From assembly GCA_050955025.1 (NCBI GenBank), contig JBPBQX010000330.1, positions 1 to 50,232 on the forward strand: DNA of 50,232 nt. The letters run 5' to 3'. The notes beneath the pieces were generated by a model. It had not been told where the DNA came from, made no database searches, and saw only the letters and a program-made list of their open reading frames with translations. Within the stretch, counting starts at the first letter, position 1; each line of letters begins with the position of its first letter. Origin of the DNA: CAXSEF01 sp050955025 (GTDB lineage Bacteria > Pseudomonadota > Alphaproteobacteria > Acetobacterales > Acetobacteraceae). The position numbers and the translations under genes were made by a program. Of this stretch, positions 42,338 through 49,879 are shown piece after piece.

Positions 42338-43168
42338 CTACTCCGCCGCGGCCTGCAGGGGGCGGCGCGCGAGGCGGCGGTCGTGGTCGCGCGACAGCAG
42401 CCGCAGGACCTCCGCGGCCCCGTCGGCCAGGCCCGCGCGCACCGTCCCGCTGGCGCGCGAGAGCATGTTGTAGGCCACCACCGCGGGGATCGCGGCGACC
42501 AGGCCGATCGCGGTGGCGAGCAGGGCCTCGGCGATACCGGGCGCCACCACCGCGAGGCTGGTGCTGCGGGTGTGCGCGATGCCCACGAAGCTGGTCATGA
42601 TCCCCCAGACCGTGCCGAACAGGCCGACGAAGGGCGCGGTGGCGCCGATCGTGGCCAGCACCCCCGTGCCGCGTACCAGGCGTCGCGACGATGCCGCGAC
42701 GATGCGCTCCAGCCGCAGCGTCGTGCGGTGCTCGATCCCCGGCTCGGGCAGGCCGTCGGATGCAGCGGCCTCGTCGAGCGCCGCGTGCACCAGCCGGGCC
42801 AGGAGGCCGCGCGTGCGGTGCAGCCTCTGCCCTGCCTCTGCCAGGCTTGCGGACGCGTGCAGCACGGACAGTCCGACGCGCAAGCATCGCTGCGCGGACA
42901 GCATCTCCCAGCCCTTCGCGAACGCCACGGTCCAGGTGGCCGCCGACGCCACGCCGAGCCCGAGGAACACCGCTTTCACCATCCAGTCGGCGCTGGCGAC
43001 CATGCCCCCGAACGACAGGTCCTGGGCCGCTGGCGCTGCGGCCTGCGCCAGGGCGGGGACGACCGGCCAGCACGCGGCCAAGGCCAGGCACGACGCCGCA
43101 ACCGGGCACACGATCAGGCGCCGGAGCCGGCATGCTCCCGGAAGCGGGGATCGTGTGCGCTGGGTCAT
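42338..43168 (-). CDS. exbB: ExbB proton channel protein
   Basis: A 276-residue ExbB (MotA/TolQ/ExbB family). An Arg/Leu-rich N-terminal signal segment ends at about residue 42 (ALAQA), so the mature protein starts with AAAPAAQDLSFGGMV. Three membrane segments follow; the last two bear the family signature GVLATIGATAPFVGLFGTVWGIMTSF and IAEALLATAIGLVAAIPAVVAYN. ATG 43168 follows CGGAGCAG. First gene of the exbB-exbD-tonB operon. A Fur-like site at 43215-43237 lies about 47 nt upstream. Confidence 0.94.
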   Translation of the reverse strand: MTQRTRSPLPGACRLRRLIVCPVAASCLALAACWPVVPALAQAAAPAAQDLSFGGMVASADWMVKAVFLGLGVASAATWTVAFAKGWEMLSAQRCLRVGLSVLHASASLAEAGQRLHRTRGLLARLVHAALDEAAASDGLPEPGIEHRTTLRLERIVAASSRRLVRGTGVLATIGATAPFVGLFGTVWGIMTSFVGIAHTRSTSLAVVAPGIAEALLATAIGLVAAIPAVVAYNMLSRASGTVRAGLADGAAEVLRLLSRDHDRRLARRPLQAAAE

Positions 43169-43214
43169 GAGGCTGCTCCGTGGCGGTGGCGCGTGGGCGC
43201 TCGCGCCGGTGTAG

Positions 43215-43237
43215 TTGCAAACAACTCGCAATCGCAA
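43215..43237 (-). promoter_or_regulatory. Fur-like site upstream of exbB
   Basis: Reads TTGCAAACAACTCGCA on the plus strand, then ATCGCAA. It has three TGC/CGC-type half sites, the same layout as 44445-44467, and sits 47 nt upstream of exbB. That suggests shared iron-dependent control of the block. Regulator inferred, not shown. Confidence 0.6.
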
Positions 43238-43259
43238 GTGATGATGTGCGGCGGGCGCC

Positions 43260-44429
43260 TCATGCCCGCCTGGCTGCCGCGATGCGGCGGGCGCGGCGAC
43301 GGCGCTCCCAGATCATCACGCCGGTGACGGACAGCATGGCCACCGCGATCCCCGTGGCGGCGATGACCACCCGTCCCGGCAGGCCCGCCACCTGCCCGCT
43401 GTGCAACGGGAACTGGATCCGCTCGAACAGGTCGCCGAGGCGGCCGGCACCGGGGATCTCGCGCTTTACGACGGCGCCGTTGCTGTCGTCCAGCGTGACG
43501 GACGGGCTTCCCAGGCCCGTGCCGCGCAGGGTCGGCTCGGGGAAGAAGTAGACCGCCACGGTGCCGGCCTGCAGGTTGCGGTACAGGGTGGTCGCGGGCA
43601 GCGGACCGCCATGGCTCGCGACGTCGCGCTCGGCTTCCGCGATCAGGCGGTCGAGCGGCAGGCGGGTGCGTGCGGTGTCGGCGGCAGGGCGCGCGGGAGC
43701 GGGCGGGGTCACCGGCAGCAGGGCGGCGACGGTTGGGTGGAACACCTGCGTCGGCAACGCGAGGGAGACGCCGCTGACGGCCAGGGCAAGCAGCGTGGGC
43801 CACAGCCACAGCCCGCCGGCACGGTGCAGGTCCAGCTCGCGCCGTGCGGCCCCGGCACCCGGCTTGAGCGTCCAGGTGGCGCGCCACCGGACCAGGCGCG
43901 GCGGCGCGCGTGGCAGGGTCAGGGCCAGCCCCGCGCAGCAGTCCAGTGCCCACACCAGGGCCGCGATGCCCAGCACCAGCGTGCCCGTGGCGCCCGCCAT
44001 CAGCGAGCGGTGCAGGGTGTAGAGGAACGGCACGAGCGCGCGCCGCGACAGGCAGCAGGCGCCGTAGGCCCGCCTGCCGAGCACCTCGCCGCTGCCGGGG
44101 TCGGCGAACAGCTGGTTCTGCGCAGGCGGCGCGGACCCAGGCAGGGCGGACAGGAAGGCCTGTGCGGTGCGGCCGGGCGGCGGCCGGAACACGAGATAGG
44201 CGGGATCGGCACCGGGCGACTGTGCCGAGATCCGCGCCAGGAGGTCGTCGGCGGACAGGGCCGGCCCGGCCGTGCGGGCCGCGAACAACTCCGGGTTCAG
44301 CGCGGCATCCAGCGCGCCCTGGAACGCGAGGACGCTGCCGGTGACGCCCTCGAGGGCGAGCACGCCCGCGAGGCCCAGGCCGGCCCAGCGGTGCAGCCGC
44401 AGCAGCCACGGACGAATGGGAAAGGTCAT
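43260..44429 (-). CDS. PepSY-type inner-membrane protein (siderophore/iron-uptake associated)
   Basis: A 389-residue PepSY-associated transmembrane protein. Membrane segments: residues about 14-40 (LHRWAGLGLAGVLALEGVTGSVLAF), 145-175 (LMAGATGTLVLGIAALVWALDCCAGLALTL), 190-225 (GGLWLWPTLLALAVSGVSLALP), and a final one (VVIAATGIAVAMLSVTGVMIWERRRRARR). The family is often found beside TonB-dependent siderophore receptors and is thought to act as a reductase or release factor for iron in the periplasm. LHRWAGL with a His at the start of helix 1, and LYTLHRSLMAG, provide the usual heme-type histidines. ATG 44429 follows AGGGCGG. It is divergent from the receptor gene at 44568, with a Fur-like site between. 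Confidence 0.87.
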   Translation of the reverse strand: MTFPIRPWLLRLHRWAGLGLAGVLALEGVTGSVLAFQGALDAALNPELFAARTAGPALSADDLLARISAQSPGADPAYLVFRPPPGRTAQAFLSALPGSAPPAQNQLFADPGSGEVLGRRAYGACCLSRRALVPFLYTLHRSLMAGATGTLVLGIAALVWALDCCAGLALTLPRAPPRLVRWRATWTLKPGAGAARRELDLHRAGGLWLWPTLLALAVSGVSLALPTQVFHPTVAALLPVTPPAPARPAADTARTRLPLDRLIAEAERDVASHGGPLPATTLYRNLQAGTVAVYFFPEPTLRGTGLGSPSVTLDDSNGAVVKREIPGAGRLGDLFERIQFPLHSGQVAGLPGRVVIAATGIAVAMLSVTGVMIWERRRRARRIAAARRA

Positions 44430-44444
44430 GGGCCGCCCTGGTAG

Positions 44445-44467
44445 ATGCAAACAAGTCGCATTTGCAA
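44445..44467 (-). promoter_or_regulatory. Fur-like site between PepSY gene and siderophore receptor
   Basis: Plus-strand ATGCAAACAAGTCGCA, then TTTGCAA. It matches the exbB site at 43215-43237 at most positions. Located 16 nt upstream of the PepSY start and 101 nt upstream of the receptor. Confidence 0.6.
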
Positions 44468-44496
44468 GAGTCTCGTTCCTGCCGCGCTTCCGGTGT

Positions 44497-44546
44497 TGCG
44501 AACGGTTCGCATCACCTCTAACTCAACGCGAGTCATTCTCATTCGC
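44497..44546 (+). promoter_or_regulatory. Palindrome and Fur-box-like word upstream of the receptor
   Basis: Perfect 15-bp dyad TGCGAACGGTTCGCA at 44497-44511. Then GCGAGTCATTCTCATTCGC at 44528-44546, whose GTCATTCTCATT core resembles the classic ATTCTCATT Fur-box word. Both lie within 75 nt of the receptor start. Confidence 0.5.
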
Positions 44547-44567
44547 AGACTACGCCGGAGACCGCCC

Positions 44568-46799
44568 ATGCCCCAGCCCGCCACGCCCCGCCGCCTGCCC
44601 GTGCTGCTGCTGGCGGGAACGGCGCTCGCCTCGGCGTCGCTGCCGCACGGCGCCAGGGCGGCGGGCGACGCCGGCACGGGCGCCGCGTCGTCCCCGCGCG
44701 TGGACACCGGCATCCTGCCCGTGGAGCTGCCAGGCGTGGAGGTGCAGGCGGACGCGACCGTGGCCTCGACCACGCGCGGCTACGTCGCCCATCGCGACAC
44801 CACCGGCACCAAGACCGACACGCCGGTCACCGAGACGCCGCAGTCCGTCTCGGTGGTCACCCGCGAGCAGATCAACCAGCAGGACGCCGAGACGCTGAAC
44901 GCGGTGGTGCGCTACACCTCCGGCGTGGTGCCGGAGCAGCGCGGCGCGGTGGCCACCCGCTACGACCAGCTCACCGTCCGCGGCTTCGACGCGAACTTCT
45001 ACTTCAACGGCCTGCGGCTGCTCGACAACGGCGAGTACCTCGTGCCGCAGCTCGACCCGTGGCTGATGGAGCGCGTCGAGGTGCTCAAGGGACCGGCCTC
45101 GGTGCTGTACGGCGCGTCCGCGGCCGGCGGCCTGATCAATCAGGTGCAGCGCCTGCCGACCGGGGAGAGCTATCACGTCGCCGGCATCGAGTTCGGCAAC
45201 TTCGGCCACGTCCAGGGCGAGTACGCCTCCGCCGGGAGGATCGATCAGGCCGGGCACTGGCTCTACAGCCTGGCCGCGATCGGGCGCACGGAGCAGGGCC
45301 AGATCCGCACCACCCGCAACGAGCGCATCGCGGTCGCCCCCGCCGTGACCTGGACGCCGGACGCGGCCACGCGCCTGACGGTGACCGCGCTCTACCAGCA
45401 CGACCCGCGCGCGTCGGCCTACGGCACGGTGCCGCCGGAAGGCTCCGCGCTGGCCAACCCGCTCGGCCCGATCCCGCAGAACTACTACGATGGCGACACG
45501 AACTTCGAGAAGTTCGACCGCACGCAGGTCTCGCTCGGCTACCAGTTCCTCCACGAGGTCAGCCCGGCGCTGACGCTGCGTTCCAACGGCCGGTGGTTCC
45601 ACCTGCAGCAGGACTACGCCAGCGTGTACGACAACGGCCTGGCCACGAACGCGAACGGCACGCCCGACTATTCCACCGTGATCCGCGGCACGGCGGCCGC
45701 CACCGGCGCGTCGGACCAGTACACGATCGACAACACCGCGGTGCTGACCGGGCGCACCGGGCCGGTGAGCCACGTGGCGCTGCTGGGCTTCGACTTCCAG
45801 CACATTGCGAGCAACGAGAACGCGGGCTTCAACTTCCTGGACGGCACCACGCCCAGCCAGAACCTGTTCAATCCGAACTACCGGCAGCCGATCAGCCAGC
45901 CCGCGCGCACCAAGACCGACCTGAACGCGAATCAGTTTGGCCTCTACGGCCAGGACCAGGCGCGGTGGGGCCGCCTCCTGCTGACGGGCTCGCTGCGCGA
46001 GGACTTGGTCGACACCCAGACGCGCGCCGCGACGCTGGTGGCCACGCAGCGGGGCCAGTACGACACCGCGCTGAGCGGCCGCGGGGCGCTGACCTACCTG
46101 TTCGACAACGGGGTCGCGCCGTACGTGAGCTACACGCAGTCCTTCACGCCGATCCTGGGCGCGAACCTGAACGGCGCCGCCTACAAGCCCGAAACCGGCC
46201 AGCAGTACGAGGTCGGCGTAAAATACCAGCCGCGCGGGTTCAACGCGCTGTTCACCGGGGCGCTGTTCGACCTGACGCGGCAGAACCTGCTGACGGCGGA
46301 CCCCAGCGGCGTGCCCGGCCTGCAGGTGCAGACCGGCGAGGCGCGCTCGCGGGGCGCGGAGGTGGAGGCCAAGGTCAGCCTGACCGCCAGCCTCGACCTC
46401 GTCGCCGCCTACACCTACCTCGACACCTTCTACAGCCGCGACAACACCGGGCTGCAGGGCCAGCGCGTGCCGGCGGTGCCGCACAACTCGGCGTCCGGCT
46501 GGGCCTACTACACCGTGCCGGTCGGCCCGGCCGCGGGGCTCGCGGTGGGCGCCGGCGCACGCTACATCGGCACCACCGCGGCCTACGGCGAGGCGTTCAA
46601 GGTGCGCGACTACGTGCTCGTGGACGCCACGCTGCGCTACGACCTGGGCCGGGCCATGCCGAAGCTTTCGGGGGCCGAGGTGTACGTCAATGCGCAGAAC
46701 CTGCTCGGCAACAAGTATGTGGCGTCCTGCTACTACGCGGGGTGGTGCGCCTACGGCTACCAGCGCCAAGTGTTCGGGGGCGTGACGTACCGCTGGTAG
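44568..46799 (+). CDS. TonB-dependent siderophore receptor
   Basis: A 743-residue outer-membrane receptor of the ferrichrome/hydroxamate (FhuA/FpvA-like) set. A signal peptide ends near ARAA at residue 32. The TonB-box area follows (PGVEVQADA), then the plug: TKTDTPVTETPQSVSVVTREQI, LNAVVRYTSGVV, VRGFDANFYFNGLRL and MERVEVLKGPASVLYGASAAGGLIN. The beta-barrel runs to the end, with LFGNKY-like NLLGNKYVASCYYAGWCAYG and the terminal aromatic YRW, the outer-membrane insertion signature. Two cysteines near the end are typical of this group. ATG 44568 follows GGAGA. Upstream are Fur-like words, and the PepSY gene is divergent. With the tonB operon it forms one iron-uptake module. Confidence 0.95.
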   Translation: MPQPATPRRLPVLLLAGTALASASLPHGARAAGDAGTGAASSPRVDTGILPVELPGVEVQADATVASTTRGYVAHRDTTGTKTDTPVTETPQSVSVVTREQINQQDAETLNAVVRYTSGVVPEQRGAVATRYDQLTVRGFDANFYFNGLRLLDNGEYLVPQLDPWLMERVEVLKGPASVLYGASAAGGLINQVQRLPTGESYHVAGIEFGNFGHVQGEYASAGRIDQAGHWLYSLAAIGRTEQGQIRTTRNERIAVAPAVTWTPDAATRLTVTALYQHDPRASAYGTVPPEGSALANPLGPIPQNYYDGDTNFEKFDRTQVSLGYQFLHEVSPALTLRSNGRWFHLQQDYASVYDNGLATNANGTPDYSTVIRGTAAATGASDQYTIDNTAVLTGRTGPVSHVALLGFDFQHIASNENAGFNFLDGTTPSQNLFNPNYRQPISQPARTKTDLNANQFGLYGQDQARWGRLLLTGSLREDLVDTQTRAATLVATQRGQYDTALSGRGALTYLFDNGVAPYVSYTQSFTPILGANLNGAAYKPETGQQYEVGVKYQPRGFNALFTGALFDLTRQNLLTADPSGVPGLQVQTGEARSRGAEVEAKVSLTASLDLVAAYTYLDTFYSRDNTGLQGQRVPAVPHNSASGWAYYTVPVGPAAGLAVGAGARYIGTTAAYGEAFKVRDYVLVDATLRYDLGRAMPKLSGAEVYVNAQNLLGNKYVASCYYAGWCAYGYQRQVFGGVTYRW

Positions 46800-46805
46800 C
46801 CGGCG

Positions 46806-47780
46806 TCAGCGGGCAGGAGCCCTGCCCCGGCCTTCCATGAGCTGCCATGCCAGAAGGCCGGGGACGCCGAGCAGCACCTCGCGCAGCCGCTTCATCAGCG
46901 ACAGCGCGAGCGCCACCTCCGGGGACAGCCCGAACAGCCGGCAGATCACGATATAGCCGCCTTCCTGCACGCCCAGCGCGCCCGGCGCCGCGAAGGCCGC
47001 CGCCTTGAGCGCCTGTCCCAGGCTCTCGATCACCAGACCGGGAACCAGGCCAACGTCGTGTCCGAGGACGTGCAGGGCCAGGCAAACCTCGATCCCGCCC
47101 AGGAGCCACGAGGCCATTTGGCTCGCGGCCGCCAGCATCACCCGGCGCGGCGAGCGGTAGCAGGCGATCAGCGCCTCGTGCAGGCCCTCCACCCGCCCCG
47201 TGCCGCGCCATCCCATCGACCGCCCGAGCCGCATCACGCCGCGTTCCAGGACGTTCGCCAGCCCGAGCCACTGCGCGCCAAGGAAGGCGGCCGCGACCAG
47301 CACGGCCACCGCGATCCCCCCGGCCACGGTGCGCGACACGCCGCCCCCGCCCACGCCGTGCACCAGCAGCCCCAGGCCCAGCGCGGTGAAGGCGATCTGC
47401 GTCGTCACCTCCACCGTGAGGTCGGCGATTGTGCCCGCGATCGCCGGCGCCAGCGCCACGCCGCGCTTCTGCAGCAGCCGCGCCGCCACGAAGCTGCCGC
47501 CGATCTGGGCCACGGGCAGCAGGTTGTTCACGCCCTCGCGGATCCAGCGCAGCACCACGAACGCCCACGGCCCGGGGCGCGGCACGGTGGGCCCCGCGAT
47601 CACGCGCCACGCGATCCCGGAGAACACGACCTGCACCAGGTGGAATGCGACGACCGCAAGCACGCCCGTCCAGCCCGCGTGCCCGATCAGCGCGAGAACG
47701 GCCCCGACGCCGAAGCGCGACAGCAGCCATCCCGCCAGCGCCAGCCCCGCCAGCATCCCGAGCGCGGCGCCGATCCTCAT
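46806..47780 (-). CDS. Lysylphosphatidylglycerol-synthase TM-like (HpnL-type) membrane protein
   Basis: A 324-residue polytopic membrane protein of the LPG_synthase_TM (UPF0104) family, with about eight hydrophobic helices and no catalytic domain. Family blocks are RWIREGVNNLLPVAQIGGSFVAARLL near residues 80-105, GTIADLTVEVTTQIAF near 118-133, and FAAPGALGVQEGGYIVICRLFGL near 262-285. The HpnL subfamily of hopanoid loci looks like this. Here, however, it lies beside PhnW and a CDP-alcohol phosphatidyltransferase rather than hpn genes, so a lipid flippase or export role for an unusual phospholipid is reasonable. ATG 47780 is the start with a normal N-terminus; ATG 47804 is in frame. It is divergent from phnW, with 113 bases between. 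Confidence 0.75.
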   Translation of the reverse strand: MRIGAALGMLAGLALAGWLLSRFGVGAVLALIGHAGWTGVLAVVAFHLVQVVFSGIAWRVIAGPTVPRPGPWAFVVLRWIREGVNNLLPVAQIGGSFVAARLLQKRGVALAPAIAGTIADLTVEVTTQIAFTALGLGLLVHGVGGGGVSRTVAGGIAVAVLVAAAFLGAQWLGLANVLERGVMRLGRSMGWRGTGRVEGLHEALIACYRSPRRVMLAAASQMASWLLGGIEVCLALHVLGHDVGLVPGLVIESLGQALKAAAFAAPGALGVQEGGYIVICRLFGLSPEVALALSLMKRLREVLLGVPGLLAWQLMEGRGRAPAR

Positions 47781-47893
47781 GCAGCGGTCTTCATCGGAGG
47801 GCACGTCCTGACGGGGATGCGGCCGCGGTTCTGGTCCGCGGCGTCGTTCTGCGATACGGGCGAAGCCGCCACCGTTACCAGCAAGGCCGCGCC

Positions 47894-49048
47894 ATGTCCC
47901 ACCCAGCCCTCCCCCGGCTGCTCCTCACCCCGGGGCCGCTCACCACCTCCGCGCGCACCCGCGACGCGATGAACCGCGACTGGGGCTCGCGCGAGGCCGA
48001 CTTCATCGCGCTGAGCGAGTCCTTGCGCGCCCGCCTCGCCGCCCTCGCCAACGTCGCGGACACCCACGTCGCCGTGCCGGTGCAGGGCAGCGGCACCTTC
48101 GCGGTGGAGGCCGCAGTGCAGACCCTGGTGCCGCGCGACGCCACCCTGCTGGTGTTGGTCAACGGCGCGTACGGCCGGCGCATCGCCGCCATCGCCCGCC
48201 GCCTGGGCCGGCGCGTGCTCGTTCTCGAGGTCGCGGAGGACCAGGCCATCGGGCCCGAGCCCGTGCGCTGCGCGCTGGACGCCGACCCCTCGATCACCGA
48301 CGTCGCCCTGGTGCATTGCGAAACCACGAGCGGCCTGCTCAACCCCCTGCCCGCCCTGGCCGAGGTGGTGCGCGCCGCCGGGCGCCGGCTCCTGCTCGAC
48401 GCGATGAGCTCCTTCGGCGGGGTGCCGATCGACGGCGCGGCCACCCCGTTCACCGCCCTGATGGCCTCGTCCAATAAGGCGCTGGAAGGCGTCCCCGGCC
48501 TCGGCTTCGTGATTGCCGAGCGTGCCCATCTGCAGGCCAGCGAGCACGTCGCCAGCAGCCTCAGCCTCGACCTGCACGCACAATGGCGCGGCTTCGAGGC
48601 CGACGGGCAGTGGCGCTTCACGCCACCGGTCCAGGTCGTCGCTGCCCTGTCCGCCGCCCTCGACCAGCTCGACGCCGAGGGCGGTGTTGCCGCCCGCCAC
48701 GCCCGCTACACGCGCAACTGCGACCTTCTGGTCGCGGGCATGCGCGCCCACGGCTTCACCCCCTACCTCGACCCTGCCCTCCAGGCCCCGGTCATCGTGA
48801 CCTTCCGCATCCCCGACGGCGGCTGGTTCCGCTTCGAGGCGTTCCACGAGGCCCTGCAGGCACGCGGCATCTTCATCTACCCCGGCAAGCTCACCCACGC
48901 CCCCAGCTTCCGCATCGGCTGCATCGGCGACGTCGGCGAGCCCGAGATGCACCGCGTGCTGGACGCCGCGGGCGTGTTCATGTCCGATGTCGCACGGGAG
49001 GAGCCCGCCGCGAGGACAGGCGCCGTCAGCCCCGTTCGCGGACGCTGA
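47894..49048 (+). CDS. phnW: 2-aminoethylphosphonate-pyruvate transaminase PhnW
   Basis: A 384-residue class-V PLP aminotransferase. PhnW interconverts 2-aminoethylphosphonate + pyruvate with phosphonoacetaldehyde + alanine. The start RLLLTPGPLTTSARTRDAM is the AepTransaminase signature, followed by DWGSREADFIALSESLR, PVQGSGTFAVEAAVQTLVPR, VHCETTSGLLNPL and DAMSSFGGVPID. The PLP lysine is in SSNKALEGVPGLGFVI, near residue 197, and the C-terminus IYPGKLTHAPSFRIGCIGDVG is diagnostic. ATG 47894 gives the family start. The 3' end overlaps the convergent phosphatidyltransferase by 23 nt. Next to a phosphonopyruvate decarboxylase, it probably works in the biosynthetic direction here. Confidence 0.95.
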   Translation: MSHPALPRLLLTPGPLTTSARTRDAMNRDWGSREADFIALSESLRARLAALANVADTHVAVPVQGSGTFAVEAAVQTLVPRDATLLVLVNGAYGRRIAAIARRLGRRVLVLEVAEDQAIGPEPVRCALDADPSITDVALVHCETTSGLLNPLPALAEVVRAAGRRLLLDAMSSFGGVPIDGAATPFTALMASSNKALEGVPGLGFVIAERAHLQASEHVASSLSLDLHAQWRGFEADGQWRFTPPVQVVAALSAALDQLDAEGGVAARHARYTRNCDLLVAGMRAHGFTPYLDPALQAPVIVTFRIPDGGWFRFEAFHEALQARGIFIYPGKLTHAPSFRIGCIGDVGEPEMHRVLDAAGVFMSDVAREEPAARTGAVSPVRGR

Positions 49049-49610
49049 CCCACAAGGCGAGCACGGGCGTGATGGTGCCGGCCAGGAGCAGGACCGGCGT
49101 GGCGCCCACGCACCACAACAGGACCGGCATCGCCAGGATGGCGTCGTCGGGATCGAACAGCACCTGCCCGTCCCGCCCCGGGGCGCCGGGCAGCGCCTTC
49201 CGCCCGAGCCCGTTGACCTGCCAGAACAGCGTCACCACGCCCACGGCTGCGAGCACACCGAGCAGCGGGCTCCAGCCCTGCAGCCATCCCTCCCGCGCGC
49301 CCCACCCCAGGCCGCAGAAGGCCAGGGCGTTGGAGGTGCAGTCCGAGACCAGGTCGAGGCGGTGCCCTAGCGGGCTCATGTGCCCGCTCAGCCGGGCCAG
49401 CACGCCGTCGGCACGGTCAAGCAGGCTGGACGCCAGGAAGATCGCGGCGCCAAGCGCGACCGGCCCCTGCCCGCCCTGCGCGAAGGCCGCCGCCGCGGCA
49501 ACGCCGGTGACGAACCGCAGCACGGTCAGGTGGTTCGGCCGCACCGGCGTGCCGACCAGCGGACGGACAAGCGGACGGACAAGGCGATGCGCGAGAGTGT
49601 CGTGACTCAT
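49026..49610 (-). CDS. CDP-alcohol phosphatidyltransferase
   Basis: A 194-residue integral-membrane enzyme. The CDP-alcohol phosphotransferase motif DxxDGxxARx8GxxxDxxxD is complete at about residues 65-91 (DRADGVLAR, then G, D and D in GHRLDLVSD). There are about five membrane helices. Such enzymes replace CMP of a CDP-activated alcohol with an acceptor, e.g. PgsA, Pss or ethanolamine-type transferases. The N-terminus SHDTLAHRLVRPLVRPLVGTPVRPNHLTVLR is the amphipathic entry segment. ATG 49610 has only a weak Shine-Dalgarno. Being flanked by PhnW and Ppd, it could use CMP-2-aminoethylphosphonate as head-group donor to make a phosphonolipid (inference). Confidence 0.85.
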   Translation of the reverse strand: MSHDTLAHRLVRPLVRPLVGTPVRPNHLTVLRFVTGVAAAAAFAQGGQGPVALGAAIFLASSLLDRADGVLARLSGHMSPLGHRLDLVSDCTSNALAFCGLGWGAREGWLQGWSPLLGVLAAVGVVTLFWQVNGLGRKALPGAPGRDGQVLFDPDDAILAMPVLLWCVGATPVLLLAGTITPVLALWVSVRERG

Positions 49611-49735
49611 GGACCATGCTTCGCACCCAAACCTGTCCCTGGCCAGTGCGGGGGTGGCTCAGGGCTCTGCGGGGAAAGCGCCCTGCCCGCCGGGAAAAAG
49701 CTTGCTGTTGACGGGAGCGGCCAAGGAAGCAAGGC

Positions 49736-49759
49736 CTTCTTTTTCTGAAGAAAAAGAAG
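49736..49759. repeat. AT-rich inverted repeat 1
   Basis: CTTCTTTTTCT and AGAAAAAGAAG, an 11-bp perfect stem with two central bases. It lies between the phosphatidyltransferase and Ppd genes, in a local drop of GC. It could be a hairpin terminator or an IS-like remnant. Confidence 0.6.
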
Positions 49760-49828
49760 CAAAAAGACTTTGCCCATTTGGAGCCTGCGCCACGTCCTGG
49801 ACACGAATCTTGTGGGCAAGGTTGTTTG

Positions 49829-49850
49829 GTTCTTTCTTTCAAGAAAGAAC
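49829..49850. terminator. Inverted repeat 2 after the Ppd stop, terminator candidate
   Basis: GTTCTTTCTT/AAGAAAGAAC stem of 10 bp with a 2-nt centre, 29 nt downstream of the minus-strand Ppd stop (49880). There is no long U-tract after it, so the terminator call is tentative. Confidence 0.45.
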
Positions 49851-49879
49851 ACGCTTTCTTGCTTTGCGGCTGGCGCGGT

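Larger units (their letters stand above)
49611..49879. other. AT-richer gap between phosphatidyltransferase and Ppd genes
   Basis: 269 bases that drop clearly in GC from about 49690, with two inverted repeats (listed separately) and poly-A/T runs. No gene was found. Confidence 0.6.
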
